Source: Woeseiaceae bacterium
GTDB lineage: Bacteria; Pseudomonadota; Gammaproteobacteria; Steroidobacterales; Woeseiaceae
DNA: 64,000 bases
Assembly (NCBI GenBank): GCA_028277185.1
Contig: JANQGQ010000022.1
Span: 154,680-218,679, forward strand
Direction of reading: 5' to 3'
The notes under the pieces were generated by a model. It did not search any database, was not told the origin of the DNA, and saw only the letters and a program-made list of their open reading frames with translations. A program made the translations under genes and the position numbers. Each line of letters opens with the position of its first letter. Position 1 is the first letter of the stretch. Below are positions 1-8,291 of this stretch, one piece after another.

Positions 1-1915
1 CTGTTTCTTCGGTCAAACTATTGCCCCCGCTAACCTCAAGCAAGACTGTCTGGCCCGCTGGATCCGCAGAGATATCTGGAAAAGCCGTAAAGGCCGCGTT
101 CGGCGCGCCGGCGACCAGCAGTGATATCGGCCTACCAGCATCGAACAAATCGGGGGCGCGAAACGCTTGCGAATAGGAGGCCATGAAACTCAGAGAGTCA
201 TCAATTGCCCAACGTACACCGAGTTTAGGATTCATGGCCTCACCAAAGTCGCTGTAGTCTTCGTAGCGACCCGCCAAAGAAACATCGAAAGCACTCACGA
301 AGGGGAGCGCATTGTTCTTGCCGATTATCGGGATAAGGAGCTCCGCATAAACAGCGGCAACATCACGGTCGAAACTGCTACTGGAGCCTAGGCTGCTTGT
401 GTTCTCGTAGCTCTCGTCTCGATAAACCCCACCGAAGGCGAAAGACAAACCCTTGCCTGACGGCAGCGTTAGAAGCCGGCCGCTGACTGCTCCCTCGACG
501 ACGCCCAAACCGTTCTCGAAAAGGAACTTGTCCTCGAAACTATTGAGCTCACTCGCGCTGTTTGAGTCGCTCTTACTGTAGTCGTAATAGACACTTACAT
601 CGATGTCGTTTGTAAGCGCGTAGGTCAATCGTGTATTTATGAAGTATGACTCACCCTCAGCCCTTACTTCCTGTTCCTGCAGGTTGAGAATACCTGGATT
701 GTTGACGTTGACGGCCTCGCGATCGGTGTAAAGGCCGTCTACGCCAAACGATAGGCGGTCCGTAATCTCCTGGTTGAACGAGACTGTTCCACTGAACCGC
801 TTTTCTCTAACGCCGGCCGTAGCGTCTGAATCGATCAAGTCTGGATTGCTCAGGTCAAAATTCGGAAGCTCTCGCACCAGAAGCGGATCTGCCTCGGCGT
901 GTTCCGCACCGAATACGACCCCACCGGTGTTCCAGCTCACCCCGCCGGCGGCTCCGAATTGGTAGTCTTCTTTTGACCCGTCCGTCACCGCTCCATAGCG
1001 ACCGCGCACTTCGAATCCCTCATAGTTCTTACGCGTTATGAAATTGACGACGCCCGCCACCGCATCGGAACCATAAATCGCCGAAGCCCCGTCGGTAAGA
1101 ATCTCAATCCGATCAATGGATCCAAGAGGTAGCACAGATACATCCACGACACTGTCAGACCCAGTCGCAGACATGCGACGGCCATTCAGGAGTGTGAGAG
1201 TGGTTCCGGCTCCTAGCCCCCTCAAATTGACTCCGGATCCAAAAGTACCCGTTGTGCCACTGTTGAAGTCGTCGCCTCCATTCTCGGTGATAGCGGTAAC
1301 GGAGCTGAGGTTCTGCGGGATGGTGCGGAGGAATTCGTCGACCGTCGCGGCGCCGGAAAGACCGATATCCTCTCGATCGAACTGCAGTACCGGAGCGGTT
1401 GGATTCTGGACACCGCGAATATTGGTGCCAGTAACGACAATCTCTTCCAGCGTTTCGATGGCTTCATCGGCCGACAAGCTCTCTGCTTCTTCCTGCGATC
1501 GACCGGACAATTCACTTCTATTCATCGACGTCTGCGCCAGCAGCATTGGGCTCGACATCGATCGGCGGTTTCCCGCTTCACTCGTTACCTCCGACTCCGT
1601 TCGGCTTGGCGCTTCTTCGACGACAACTGTGTCATCGCCCATGGTGTCGAACGTCAGATCGGTGCTCTCCAACAGTTGGCTCATTGCCTGATCGGCCGTC
1701 ATCCTGCCGGTGACGTCAGGGCTATCTTCACCGTCGGCTAATTGAGAGTAGTACACGACCTGTAGCCCGGACTGCTCCGCAAACTCCTTAAGCGCCGCCG
1801 CAAGCGGTTGCGATTCAATGATGAAGTCGTACGCCGCTTCCTCGGCGCCGATCGCCGGCGCAGCCAAGAGAGCCAACCCTGCAAACGCAGATCCGATCCG
1901 ATTGCCTAGGTTCAC
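1..1915 (-). CDS. TonB-dependent receptor with N-terminal STN domain, partial (3' end off the window)
   Basis: Outer-membrane, TonB-energised uptake receptor; about 638 codons are visible and the frame runs open off the left edge. The start is GTG at 1915, chosen because GGAGG sits 7 nt upstream. A signal peptide is followed by an STN domain (roughly residues 22-100, beginning near YDFIIESQPLAAALKEF), which in this family contacts a FecR-type anti-sigma factor. A TonB-box-like EEIVVTGTNIR precedes a plug domain with NLRGLG, LLNGRR and the IEILTDGASAIYGSDAVAGVVN motif, then beta-barrel sequence. It lies 83 bp downstream of fecI-fecR, so it is the likely target of that sigma factor. Substrate cannot be told from sequence. 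Base composition is clearly lower in GC than the neighbouring regulators. Confidence 0.93.
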   Translation of the reverse strand, partial: MNLGNRIGSAFAGLALLAAPAIGAEEAAYDFIIESQPLAAALKEFAEQSGLQVVYYSQLADGEDSPDVTGRMTADQAMSQLLESTDLTFDTMGDDTVVVEEAPSRTESEVTSEAGNRRSMSSPMLLAQTSMNRSELSGRSQEEAESLSADEAIETLEEIVVTGTNIRGVQNPTAPVLQFDREDIGLSGAATVDEFLRTIPQNLSSVTAITENGGDDFNSGTTGTFGSGVNLRGLGAGTTLTLLNGRRMSATGSDSVVDVSVLPLGSIDRIEILTDGASAIYGSDAVAGVVNFITRKNYEGFEVRGRYGAVTDGSKEDYQFGAAGGVSWNTGGVVFGAEHAEADPLLVRELPNFDLSNPDLIDSDATAGVREKRFSGTVSFNQEITDRLSFGVDGLYTDREAVNVNNPGILNLQEQEVRAEGESYFINTRLTYALTNDIDVSVYYDYSKSDSNSASELNSFEDKFLFENGLGVVEGAVSGRLLTLPSGKGLSFAFGGVYRDESYENTSSLGSSSSFDRDVAAVYAELLIPIIGKNNALPFVSAFDVSLAGRYEDYSDFGEAMNPKLGVRWAIDDSLSFMASYSQAFRAPDLFDAGRPISLLVAGAPNAAFTAFPDISADPAGQTVLLEVSGGNSLTEET

Positions 1916-1998
1916 TGAGAGTCCTCCGTATTTTCCGAAGTTGCCGGAGACTTGTTGCGCCTCCTGTCCACGTGAGACGGGCTGACATTCTCGAACGG

Positions 1999-3042
1999 CT
2001 ACTCGGCCGGTGCAGACGGACCGACGAGCCGCCATTCCTCACCTGGCACTTCGATCATCTCGACATCCCGCGAACGCATGACGAACTGGACGATAACTTC
2101 GGGGCGATCGGCGTTGAACACGCCGTTGATCTCGCGCGCGCGCAATGCATCACCTTCGACGACGATACGCTGCGCGTTGTAGCGGTTGAACTCGACGGCG
2201 ACGTTTGCGAGCGGCTCGTCCTCGAACACGAGCCGGCGCTGGCGCCAGGCGACAGTCTTGCCGCGGCTCGGCGCGGACTGTCGTAGAGTCACTTCAGCCT
2301 GAACCACGGCCTGCTCACCGACCGAAAGCTCGACGGGTTCGGGCGCCGCCGCAGGACTCGCGGCGTGCTGCTGCACGGCGACGCGCCCTTCGAGCACCGT
2401 GACCACGGTCTGCTCCTTCTGCCGGTACACGTTGAACTGGGTTCCGACAGCCTGCACCTCGACGTCGCCGCTAAACACGCGGAACGGACGCGTCGGGTCC
2501 TTCTCCACCGTGAACAGGGCTTCGCCGGCCAACAGGTCGACGTCGCGATGTGTAGCATCGAAACGCACGTCGAGACGGGATTGCGTGTTCAGCTCGACGA
2601 CCGAGCCGTCGGGCAGCACGACCGAGCGCTGCTCCCCGAGCGCGGTCACGTACGATTCGGTGGGCTGCGCATCGAACACGAAGTAAGTCGCTATCACCGC
2701 GGCAACCATTGCCGCCGCCGCGAGTCCCGCGATGCCACGGTAACGCCGCCTCGGCTTAACGGAAGGCGCCGACGCCGAACCGCGCAGCGGCACAACGTTC
2801 GCCTCACCGTCGGCGAGCAATGCTTCGACGTCGGTAACCCGCTCCGCATCCACACCTTCGAGCGCCAGCCAGTCGGCCTCCGCAAGCAGGAATTCCCGCA
2901 CGTGTACCGGCGACTGCCGCAACCACGCGACGAAGGCCCGGCGTTCGCCGGCGGGCATCGACTCGTCCTCGTGCAGCCGTACGACCCAGTCCGCCGCCTG
3001 CTCGATGACGCCCGCGGTTGCCTTGTCCACGCCGCCGCTCAC
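1999..3042 (-). CDS. FecR-family anti-sigma factor / transmembrane signal transducer
   Basis: Inner-membrane regulator linking the STN domain of the receptor to the FecI-type sigma factor. 347 residues from GTG at 3042, whose GTGA overlaps the sigma-factor stop (4 bp), the usual translational coupling. An N-terminal cytoplasmic DUF4880-like region has the DWVVRLHE...FVAWLRQSPVHVREF pattern (residues 19-60). A single transmembrane helix is at about 103-122. A periplasmic FecR domain contains LPDGSVVELNTQSRLDV and the AVGTQFNVYR motif, and a C-terminal STN-contacting region ends with RDVEMIEVPGEEW. The open frame extends further upstream, but that part overlaps the sigma gene in another frame and is a shadow. 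Confidence 0.92.
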   Translation of the reverse strand: MSGGVDKATAGVIEQAADWVVRLHEDESMPAGERRAFVAWLRQSPVHVREFLLAEADWLALEGVDAERVTDVEALLADGEANVVPLRGSASAPSVKPRRRYRGIAGLAAAAMVAAVIATYFVFDAQPTESYVTALGEQRSVVLPDGSVVELNTQSRLDVRFDATHRDVDLLAGEALFTVEKDPTRPFRVFSGDVEVQAVGTQFNVYRQKEQTVVTVLEGRVAVQQHAASPAAAPEPVELSVGEQAVVQAEVTLRQSAPSRGKTVAWRQRRLVFEDEPLANVAVEFNRYNAQRIVVEGDALRAREINGVFNADRPEVIVQFVMRSRDVEMIEVPGEEWRLVGPSAPAE

Positions 3043-3548
3043 GACTCGTCGCCCCCGGCCTGGAACCGCCGGCACACCGCGAGACCCTGCGCCAGGTGTT
3101 TCTTCACCATCCCGACCGAAATGCCCACGGTCGCGGCAATCTGCTCGCGCGTGAGCTTGTCGCGCCGGTGCAGCAGCAGGACGGCACGACAGTTCGGGTT
3201 CAGGGTCTCCAGTGCCCGGTTCAGCCGCTCCATTCGTTCCTGCTGCTCGAAGGCCTGCTCGGGACTCGATCCGTCCTCGAGTACGTCGAGCGCGTCGCTG
3301 CCGTGCGGCAGGCGGTTCCGCGCCAACGAACGCCACTCGTGGGCCACGTTGGCGGCCACGCGCAGTGCGTACGCACGCGGCTCGCGGATGACGGCCTCCT
3401 CGTCCACGCGCAGCAGGCGCAGGTAGGTCTCCTGCGCAAGGTCGTCGGCCTGCTGGGGATCGACCAGGCGCGCGGCAAGGTAGCGAAGCAGCCGCCTGCC
3501 CGGCTCTCCGGTGAATTCGTCCAGCCAACGCCGCTGATTCCGCGCCAC
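3039..3548 (-). CDS. FecI-like ECF RNA polymerase sigma factor
   Basis: Extracytoplasmic-function sigma factor of the FecI group, 169 residues, starting with GTG at 3548 (GGCGGA just upstream). Region 2 is in the first 90 residues (LVDPQQADDLAQETYLRLLRVDE), region 4 near residues 115-165 (ALETLNPNCRAVLLLHRRDKL then EQIAATVGISVGMVKKHL, the DNA-binding helix-turn-helix). It heads the sigma / FecR / receptor set transcribed leftward, so it is expected to direct transcription of the receptor at 1-1915 when the receptor senses its ligand. Confidence 0.93.
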   Translation of the reverse strand: MARNQRRWLDEFTGEPGRRLLRYLAARLVDPQQADDLAQETYLRLLRVDEEAVIREPRAYALRVAANVAHEWRSLARNRLPHGSDALDVLEDGSSPEQAFEQQERMERLNRALETLNPNCRAVLLLHRRDKLTREQIAATVGISVGMVKKHLAQGLAVCRRFQAGGDES

Positions 3549-3776
3549 GTATTCCGCCCGGTTTTTTTGAGCTTACTATGGGTAGACGGGGTGAGGTGGT
3601 CCGGCGGCCACCGCTTGGGAGCTACGCGTGTCCTCTGCATTTCAAGTTCAGTACTGCCCCGCAGGAACGGTTGGCCGCATGAAGCAAAACGGCACATAAC
3701 CCCCTGATTCTATAATTTTTCGGCATTCGACCACTGGATAGAATCACAGTATTTCCTCCATCGCACAGGGATTGTC

Positions 3777-5015
3777 ATGAGTGCCGCCAACCTCAATCAC
3801 AGCCGCCATCTGGCCATCGACGAGCTGGACCGGAAGATCGTCGGTCTGGCCGCGTACATCAATGCCGCCACCTACGATCTTCTGGTGCTGATCCGCGAGT
3901 TCGACGAGCGCGCCGGCTGGCTCAAATGGGGCCTCGCAAGCTGTGCGGAATGGCTGCACTGGCGCTGCGACCTGAGCATGAGCGCCGCCCGGGAAAAAGT
4001 GCGGGTGGCTCACGCCCTGAAGACCTTGCCCGACATCGCGGCGGCTTTTGCCGGCGGCCGGTTGTCGTACACGAAGGTACGGGCGTTGACGCGGGTCACA
4101 CGGGCCGACAACGAAGCGGATCTCCTGTCCTTCGCCATAAAGACTACCGCCGCTCACGTGGACGAACGCTGCCGGGAGCTGCGTTGCGGCACGGCGACCT
4201 CGGTCGCTGACGCCAACCGGGCGCACGCAAGCCGCTCGCTGCGGGTGTTCCGCGACCCGTCCCGCGGCACGATGACGATTACCGTGGAGCTGCCGTTCGA
4301 AACGGGTGCGCTGGTGGAGAAGGCGCTGGACCGCGCTCGCGACACCGCCGCCGCCGAGGCGCCCGAGCTGATGGACGAATCCTGGTCGGCCCGGCAGGCG
4401 GATGCCCTCATCTCCATGGCCAAGGCCTATTTGTCCGGCCGTAGTGCGTCGTCTGGTTCTGCGGAAAACTACCAGGTGATGGTGCACGTCGATCAGTCGG
4501 CGTTGGCAAACGGCCAAGGTCGTGCCAGCCTTCCGATCGAATCAGTGAAGCGATTGTGCTGCGACGGCGAGCTGGTGGCTGTCGTCGAGGACGAACAAGG
4601 GGAGCCGCTGAGCATCGGCCGGAAATCCCGCGCGGTGCCGACAGCGATCAGGCGGGCGCTGAAGGCGCGGGATCGGGGCTGCGTGTTTCCGGGCTGCGGA
4701 AACACCCGTTTCGTGGATGCGCACCACGTCGAGCACTGGTCCGCCGGGGGCGAGACCAGCCTCGATAACCTGGTCCTGTTGTGCTCACGTCACCACCGGC
4801 TGGTGCACGAGGGCGGCTTCCGCATCGAGCGCGACTATCAGAACCGCTGGTTCTTCAAACGGCCGGACGGACGTGCGGTACCGTCTTGCGGGTATCGGCC
4901 AGAGGACACAATTGACGATGACACTGGCCATGACATCGGAAGTCTTTCCGCAACGCTCAATAATCCCTCCGCGGAGGGATTGGCCGGCGCCGGTCGTACC
5001 GCCGCAAACGCTTAG
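3777..5015 (+). CDS. DUF222 and HNH endonuclease domain protein (13E12-repeat type)
   Basis: 412 residues. The N-terminal two thirds match the DUF222 pattern (WLHWRCDLSMSAAREKVRVA, FAGGRLSYTKVRALTRV at about residues 55-110). The C-terminal HNH nuclease domain spans about residues 285-360, with zinc-type cysteines CVFPGCG followed by DAHHVEHWSAGGETSLDNL and LCSRHHRLVHEGG. These proteins are widespread in multi-copy families in actinobacteria and occur singly in proteobacteria; their biological job is not established. It stands alone between the fecI upstream region and the convergent toxin gene. The last 20 codons contain a perfect 20-bp palindrome and look unconserved. Confidence 0.88.
   Translation: MSAANLNHSRHLAIDELDRKIVGLAAYINAATYDLLVLIREFDERAGWLKWGLASCAEWLHWRCDLSMSAAREKVRVAHALKTLPDIAAAFAGGRLSYTKVRALTRVTRADNEADLLSFAIKTTAAHVDERCRELRCGTATSVADANRAHASRSLRVFRDPSRGTMTITVELPFETGALVEKALDRARDTAAAEAPELMDESWSARQADALISMAKAYLSGRSASSGSAENYQVMVHVDQSALANGQGRASLPIESVKRLCCDGELVAVVEDEQGEPLSIGRKSRAVPTAIRRALKARDRGCVFPGCGNTRFVDAHHVEHWSAGGETSLDNLVLLCSRHHRLVHEGGFRIERDYQNRWFFKRPDGRAVPSCGYRPEDTIDDDTGHDIGSLSATLNNPSAEGLAGAGRTAANA
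4962..4981. repeat. Perfect 20-bp palindrome inside the 3' end of the HNH gene
   Basis: AATCCCTCCG is followed immediately by its exact reverse complement, with no loop. It lies 34 bp before the stop of the HNH gene, which converges on the toxin gene. It has no run of T after it, so it is not a standard intrinsic terminator. It could be a protein-binding site, a cruciform, or a remnant of a small mobile palindrome; nothing in the window decides between these. Confidence 0.6.
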
Positions 5016-5048
5016 TCGCTTGCTTACAAATCCCGAGCCGTTAGCGGC

Positions 5049-5489
5049 TTAGTCTGTGGCCCTTGCGGCAGCCGTCAAGGACCGGACCTTTGTATGGAGT
5101 CCTGATCCGGATGTCTGTTTGAGCTTGCGAACGAGGCGCTCGTCGGCCGTCACGAACGACCAGTCGTTTTCGAGTGCGAGCGACAGATAGATGCAATCAC
5201 AGGCGGCGTGATCGAGCTCCACGGCCAACCTCAGCGCGTTCTCCATCAGTGCGCGCGTCGGCAGGATCTCCACATCGGATCGCTGGATGAGGCGGGCCGC
5301 CATTACGGCTTCGTCTTCGTCGAGCTCGCCGCGCTTTACTTTCTTCCAGAGAATGTTGGCGCACTCGGCAATCATCAGGTCCGGCGACGAGAGCGGGTAA
5401 CGTCGAAGTATTTCGAGTGCTTCGGCCGTACCGTTTTCTTCGACGACCCACTTCATCGCGACGCTGGCGTCGATCACGACGCGGCTCAT
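5049..5489 (-). CDS. PIN-domain ribonuclease toxin (VapC/FitB-like)
   Basis: 146 residues, the normal size for a VapC-type toxin that cleaves RNA using Mg2+. The acidic quartet of the PIN fold is present: VVIDASVAMKW (Asp7), IAECANILWKK (Glu), the Asp of HAACDCIYLSLA and TADERL (Asp). It overlaps the upstream antitoxin by 4 bp (ATGA), so the two are translationally coupled. It is expected to be held inactive in complex with the ribbon-helix-helix antitoxin. Target RNA unknown. Confidence 0.92.
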   Translation of the reverse strand: MSRVVIDASVAMKWVVEENGTAEALEILRRYPLSSPDLMIAECANILWKKVKRGELDEDEAVMAARLIQRSDVEILPTRALMENALRLAVELDHAACDCIYLSLALENDWSFVTADERLVRKLKQTSGSGLHTKVRSLTAAARATD

Positions 5490-5728
5490 CGCTCAGTCCG
5501 GCCTTCCCGCTGCAAGGTCTCCGAGGGTGTCTGGCGCCGGCCGCGAGTCATCTGCCGGAGCTTCGCCGCCAGTTCCCCGAAGGAAGGTTCGACTTCGCTG
5601 GAGAGGGCCTGGCGCAGGATCTCGCGATGCTCGGCTTCGGTCGAACGCCCGTGCCGGGCGGCGCGACGCTTGAGCCGGAGGATCAAATCGTCGTCCAGAT
5701 TACGAACCTGGAGATTGCCGGGCATCAT
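5486..5728 (-). CDS. Ribbon-helix-helix antitoxin (FitA/VapB-like)
   Basis: 80 residues from ATG at 5728, chosen because GGAGG lies 5 nt upstream and the longer upstream frame has no family similarity. The N-terminus NLQVRNLDDDLILRLKRRAARHGRSTEAEHREILRQAL is the FitA-type ribbon-helix-helix (the strand QVRNLDD contacts DNA). The C-terminal tail would wrap the toxin's active site. The palindrome just upstream of the gene (5747-5763) is the likely autoregulatory operator. Confidence 0.9.
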   Translation of the reverse strand: MMPGNLQVRNLDDDLILRLKRRAARHGRSTEAEHREILRQALSSEVEPSFGELAAKLRQMTRGRRQTPSETLQREGRTER

Positions 5729-5746
5729 GATGGCCTCCAATGAGGA

Positions 5747-5783
5747 TGACATATATGATGTCAGATAGTGCATTCCTGGACAA
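5747..5783 (-). promoter_or_regulatory. Promoter and palindromic operator of the toxin-antitoxin pair
   Basis: On the minus strand TTGTCC (5783-5778), a 17-nt spacer and CATCAT (5760-5755) make a plausible sigma-70 promoter. The inverted repeat TGACAT-ATATG-ATGTCA (5747-5763) covers the -10 element and ends 19 nt before the antitoxin ATG, where binding of the antitoxin complex would block transcription. The palindrome is seen; its function is inferred from FitAB/VapBC biology. Confidence 0.5.
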
Positions 5784-5882
5784 CGGCTTTCCACGGGCAA
5801 ATCTTCGGAATTCCTTGGCTTTTTCCGACTCCGTTGCCGTGTACCATGCGATGCCCAGGGACGCACTCGTTGTGAAGGCGGC

Positions 5883-6518
5883 ATGCCAGGACCTGTTTTC
5901 TTCGACCTCGACGGCACGCTGACCGATCCCGCACGCGGCATCGTCCGCTGCATCTGGCACGCGATGGACCGGCTCGGGCTCGAACGCCCGCCGGCGGATA
6001 AGCTGACGCGGTACATCGGTCCGCCGCTGGCGGAAAGCCTGGCGATACTCGTCGGCAACGCCCGGGCAGAGGACGCGCTGCATCACTATCGCGCCCGGTA
6101 CGGCGAGACCGGCTGGCGGGAAAACGCCGTGTACGCCGGGATCGACGACATGCTTGCGCAGCTCCGCGACTCGGGATTCGAGCTCTACGTGGCAACGAGC
6201 AAAGTGCAGATGTTCGCCACCCGCATTCTCAGCCACTTCGAACTGGACGGTTACTTCTCCGGGGTGTTCGGCGCCGAACTCGACGGACGTCGCGCCGACA
6301 AATCCGACCTGCTGCGCTTCGCGCTGGCGACCACTGGCGCGTCGGAAGGCGCGGTCATGATCGGCGATCGCCGCTACGACGTGGCCGGGGCGCATGCCAA
6401 CGACATGCGCTCGGTGGGCGTTACCTGGGGCTTCGGCTCGCGCGATGAACTCATCGAGGCGGGGGCGGATGCGCTTGTCGACACGCCGCAGGAGATCGCG
6501 GCCGCCCTCACGCAATGA
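5883..6518 (+). CDS. HAD-superfamily phosphatase, phosphoglycolate-phosphatase-like
   Basis: 211 residues, cytoplasmic HAD subfamily with a helical cap inserted after motif I. Motif I FFDLDGTLTD (residues 6-15) gives the nucleophile Asp and acid/base Asp; motif II is YVATSK; the motif III lysine is in RRADKSDLL; motif IV is MIGDRRYDV. The overall pattern (GIVRCIWHAMDRLG, RYIGPPLAESL, YAGIDDMLAQL) is that of the Gph/PpaX-like group. Substrate could be phosphoglycolate, pyrophosphate or 5'-nucleotides. It stands alone and converges on the ETF-QO gene, 12 bp away. Confidence 0.88.
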   Translation: MPGPVFFDLDGTLTDPARGIVRCIWHAMDRLGLERPPADKLTRYIGPPLAESLAILVGNARAEDALHHYRARYGETGWRENAVYAGIDDMLAQLRDSGFELYVATSKVQMFATRILSHFELDGYFSGVFGAELDGRRADKSDLLRFALATTGASEGAVMIGDRRYDVAGAHANDMRSVGVTWGFGSRDELIEAGADALVDTPQEIAAALTQ

Positions 6519-6530
6519 TCGGGGACAGCC

Positions 6531-8180
6531 CTACATCCCCGAGTAGTTGGGCCCCCCGCCGCCTTCCGGCACGGTCCAGACGATGTTCTGCTTAGGATCC
6601 TTGATGTCACAGGTCTTGCAGTGCACGCAGTTCTGCGCGTTGATCTGGAAGCGCTTGACGTTGCCGTCGTCGACGACTTCGTACACTCCCGCGGGACAGT
6701 AGCGTTGCGCGGGCTCTGCGTAGTTCGGCAGGTTGTATTCGATCGGGATCGACGGGTCCTTCAGTTCAAGGTGCGACGGCTGGTCTTCTTCGTGATTCGT
6801 GCTCGAGAGGAACACGGACGAGAGGCGGTCGAAGGTGATGACGCCGTCCGGCTTTGGGTAATCGATCACCGGATAGTCGTCCGCCTTCCCGGTTAGCTCA
6901 TGATCCGGTGTCGGATGATGCCAGGTGAACGGCAGCTTGCCGCCGAAGATGTTCTGGTCGATCCAGGTGAATACGCCCCCCAGGAAGACCCCGAACTTGT
7001 GCAGTGCCGGCGTGAAGTTCCGCGACCGGTACATCTCGTCGTGGACCCACGAGCTATTCACGGCTTCGGGGTAACTCGAGAGCTCGTTCTGGCCCTCGTC
7101 CCCGGCCTTTAAGGCCTCGTGAATCGACTCGGCGGCCAGCTGGCCGGTCTTGAGTGCGAGATGGGAGCCCTTGATCTTTACGCCATTCAAAAACCCTGCG
7201 TCACAGCCGACGAGCATACCGCCGGGAAACACGAGTTTCGGCAACGACTGCAGCCCGCCCTTATTCACCGCGCGGGCGCCGTAGCTGACGCGCTTGCCGC
7301 CCTCGAGGTACTGACGAATCTTCGGGTGCTGCTTCCAGCGCTGGAATTCCTCGAAGGGCGATAGGTAGGGATTGCGGTAGCCGAGACCGACGATCAGGCC
7401 AAGATAGACCTGGTTGTTCGCGGCGTGATACAGGAAACCGCCCCCATCGGTGTGGTTGTCGAGCGGCCAGCCGGTCGTGTGAACGACGAGCCCTTCCTCG
7501 TGCTTCGCCGGGTCGATCTCCCAGACTTCCTTGACGCCGAGTCCGTAGTGTTGCGGATCGCTGTCCGCGCGCAGGTCGAAGCGCTCCATGAGTGCCTCGC
7601 CGAGATTGCCGCGCACGCCCTCGGCGAACACGGTGTACTTGCCGAGCAGCTCATAGCCCGGTGTGTAGCCCGCCTTCTTCTCGCCGTCCTTGCCGATACC
7701 CATGTCGCTGGTGGCGACGCCCGTCACCCGTCCCTGGTCGTCGAACAGCACTTCCGACGCCGCGAAACCCGGGAACACGTTGACGCCGAGGCCCTCGGCC
7801 TGTTCGCCGAGCCACTGACAGAGGCGCCCGAGGCTGATCACGTAGTTGCCCTCGTTGCGCATCGGTTTCGGCACCGCGAAACCCGGCAGCTTGCTGCCAC
7901 CCGTCGCGCTCGTGAAATAGTAGACGTCGTCGCGCGTCACCGCCGTCGTGACCGGCGCACCGCGATCCTTCCAGTCGGGAAACAGGTCGCTCAGGCCCCG
8001 GGGATCGAAGACGTTGCCGGAGAGAACGTGCGCGCCGATCTCCGAGCCCTTCTCGACGACCACGACCGACAGCTCGCTGTCGAGCTGCAGCAGCCGGCAC
8101 GCGGCGGCGAGTCCGGCCGGGCCGCCGCCCACGATGACGACGTCGAATTCCATCGACTCGCGTTCGGTCTCTGCGCTCAT
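6531..8180 (-). CDS. Electron transfer flavoprotein-ubiquinone oxidoreductase (ETF-QO)
   Basis: 549 residues, the usual length. It passes electrons from reduced ETF (fed by acyl-CoA dehydrogenases) to ubiquinone at the membrane. The N-terminal FAD-binding motif VVIVGGGPAGLAAA is at about residue 14, followed by GAHVLSGNVFDPRG. The C-terminal 4Fe-4S ligands are CPAGVYE (about 494) and CVHCKTC (about 518-524), with CDIKDPKQNI after them. The start ATG at 8180 has AGGAACCG before it. It fits with the acyl-CoA dehydrogenase pair at 25.9-28.2 kb; the ETF alpha/beta subunits are not in the window. Confidence 0.96.
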   Translation of the reverse strand: MSAETERESMEFDVVIVGGGPAGLAAACRLLQLDSELSVVVVEKGSEIGAHVLSGNVFDPRGLSDLFPDWKDRGAPVTTAVTRDDVYYFTSATGGSKLPGFAVPKPMRNEGNYVISLGRLCQWLGEQAEGLGVNVFPGFAASEVLFDDQGRVTGVATSDMGIGKDGEKKAGYTPGYELLGKYTVFAEGVRGNLGEALMERFDLRADSDPQHYGLGVKEVWEIDPAKHEEGLVVHTTGWPLDNHTDGGGFLYHAANNQVYLGLIVGLGYRNPYLSPFEEFQRWKQHPKIRQYLEGGKRVSYGARAVNKGGLQSLPKLVFPGGMLVGCDAGFLNGVKIKGSHLALKTGQLAAESIHEALKAGDEGQNELSSYPEAVNSSWVHDEMYRSRNFTPALHKFGVFLGGVFTWIDQNIFGGKLPFTWHHPTPDHELTGKADDYPVIDYPKPDGVITFDRLSSVFLSSTNHEEDQPSHLELKDPSIPIEYNLPNYAEPAQRYCPAGVYEVVDDGNVKRFQINAQNCVHCKTCDIKDPKQNIVWTVPEGGGGPNYSGM

Positions 8181-8291
8181 CGGTTCCTGCTTCCTCGGTC
8201 AAACGGCGCGTTATTCTACCAGCGCCGCTGGCGGCCGCCAGCGCGTACCGCTAAGCTTCGGCGTCGTTCGACAGGCAGGCGACAAAGTCCG

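Noticed and set aside
2365..3426. Open frame on the plus strand opposite fecR/fecI
   Set aside because: Arg/His-rich shadow; FecR and FecI have clear motifs on the other strand.
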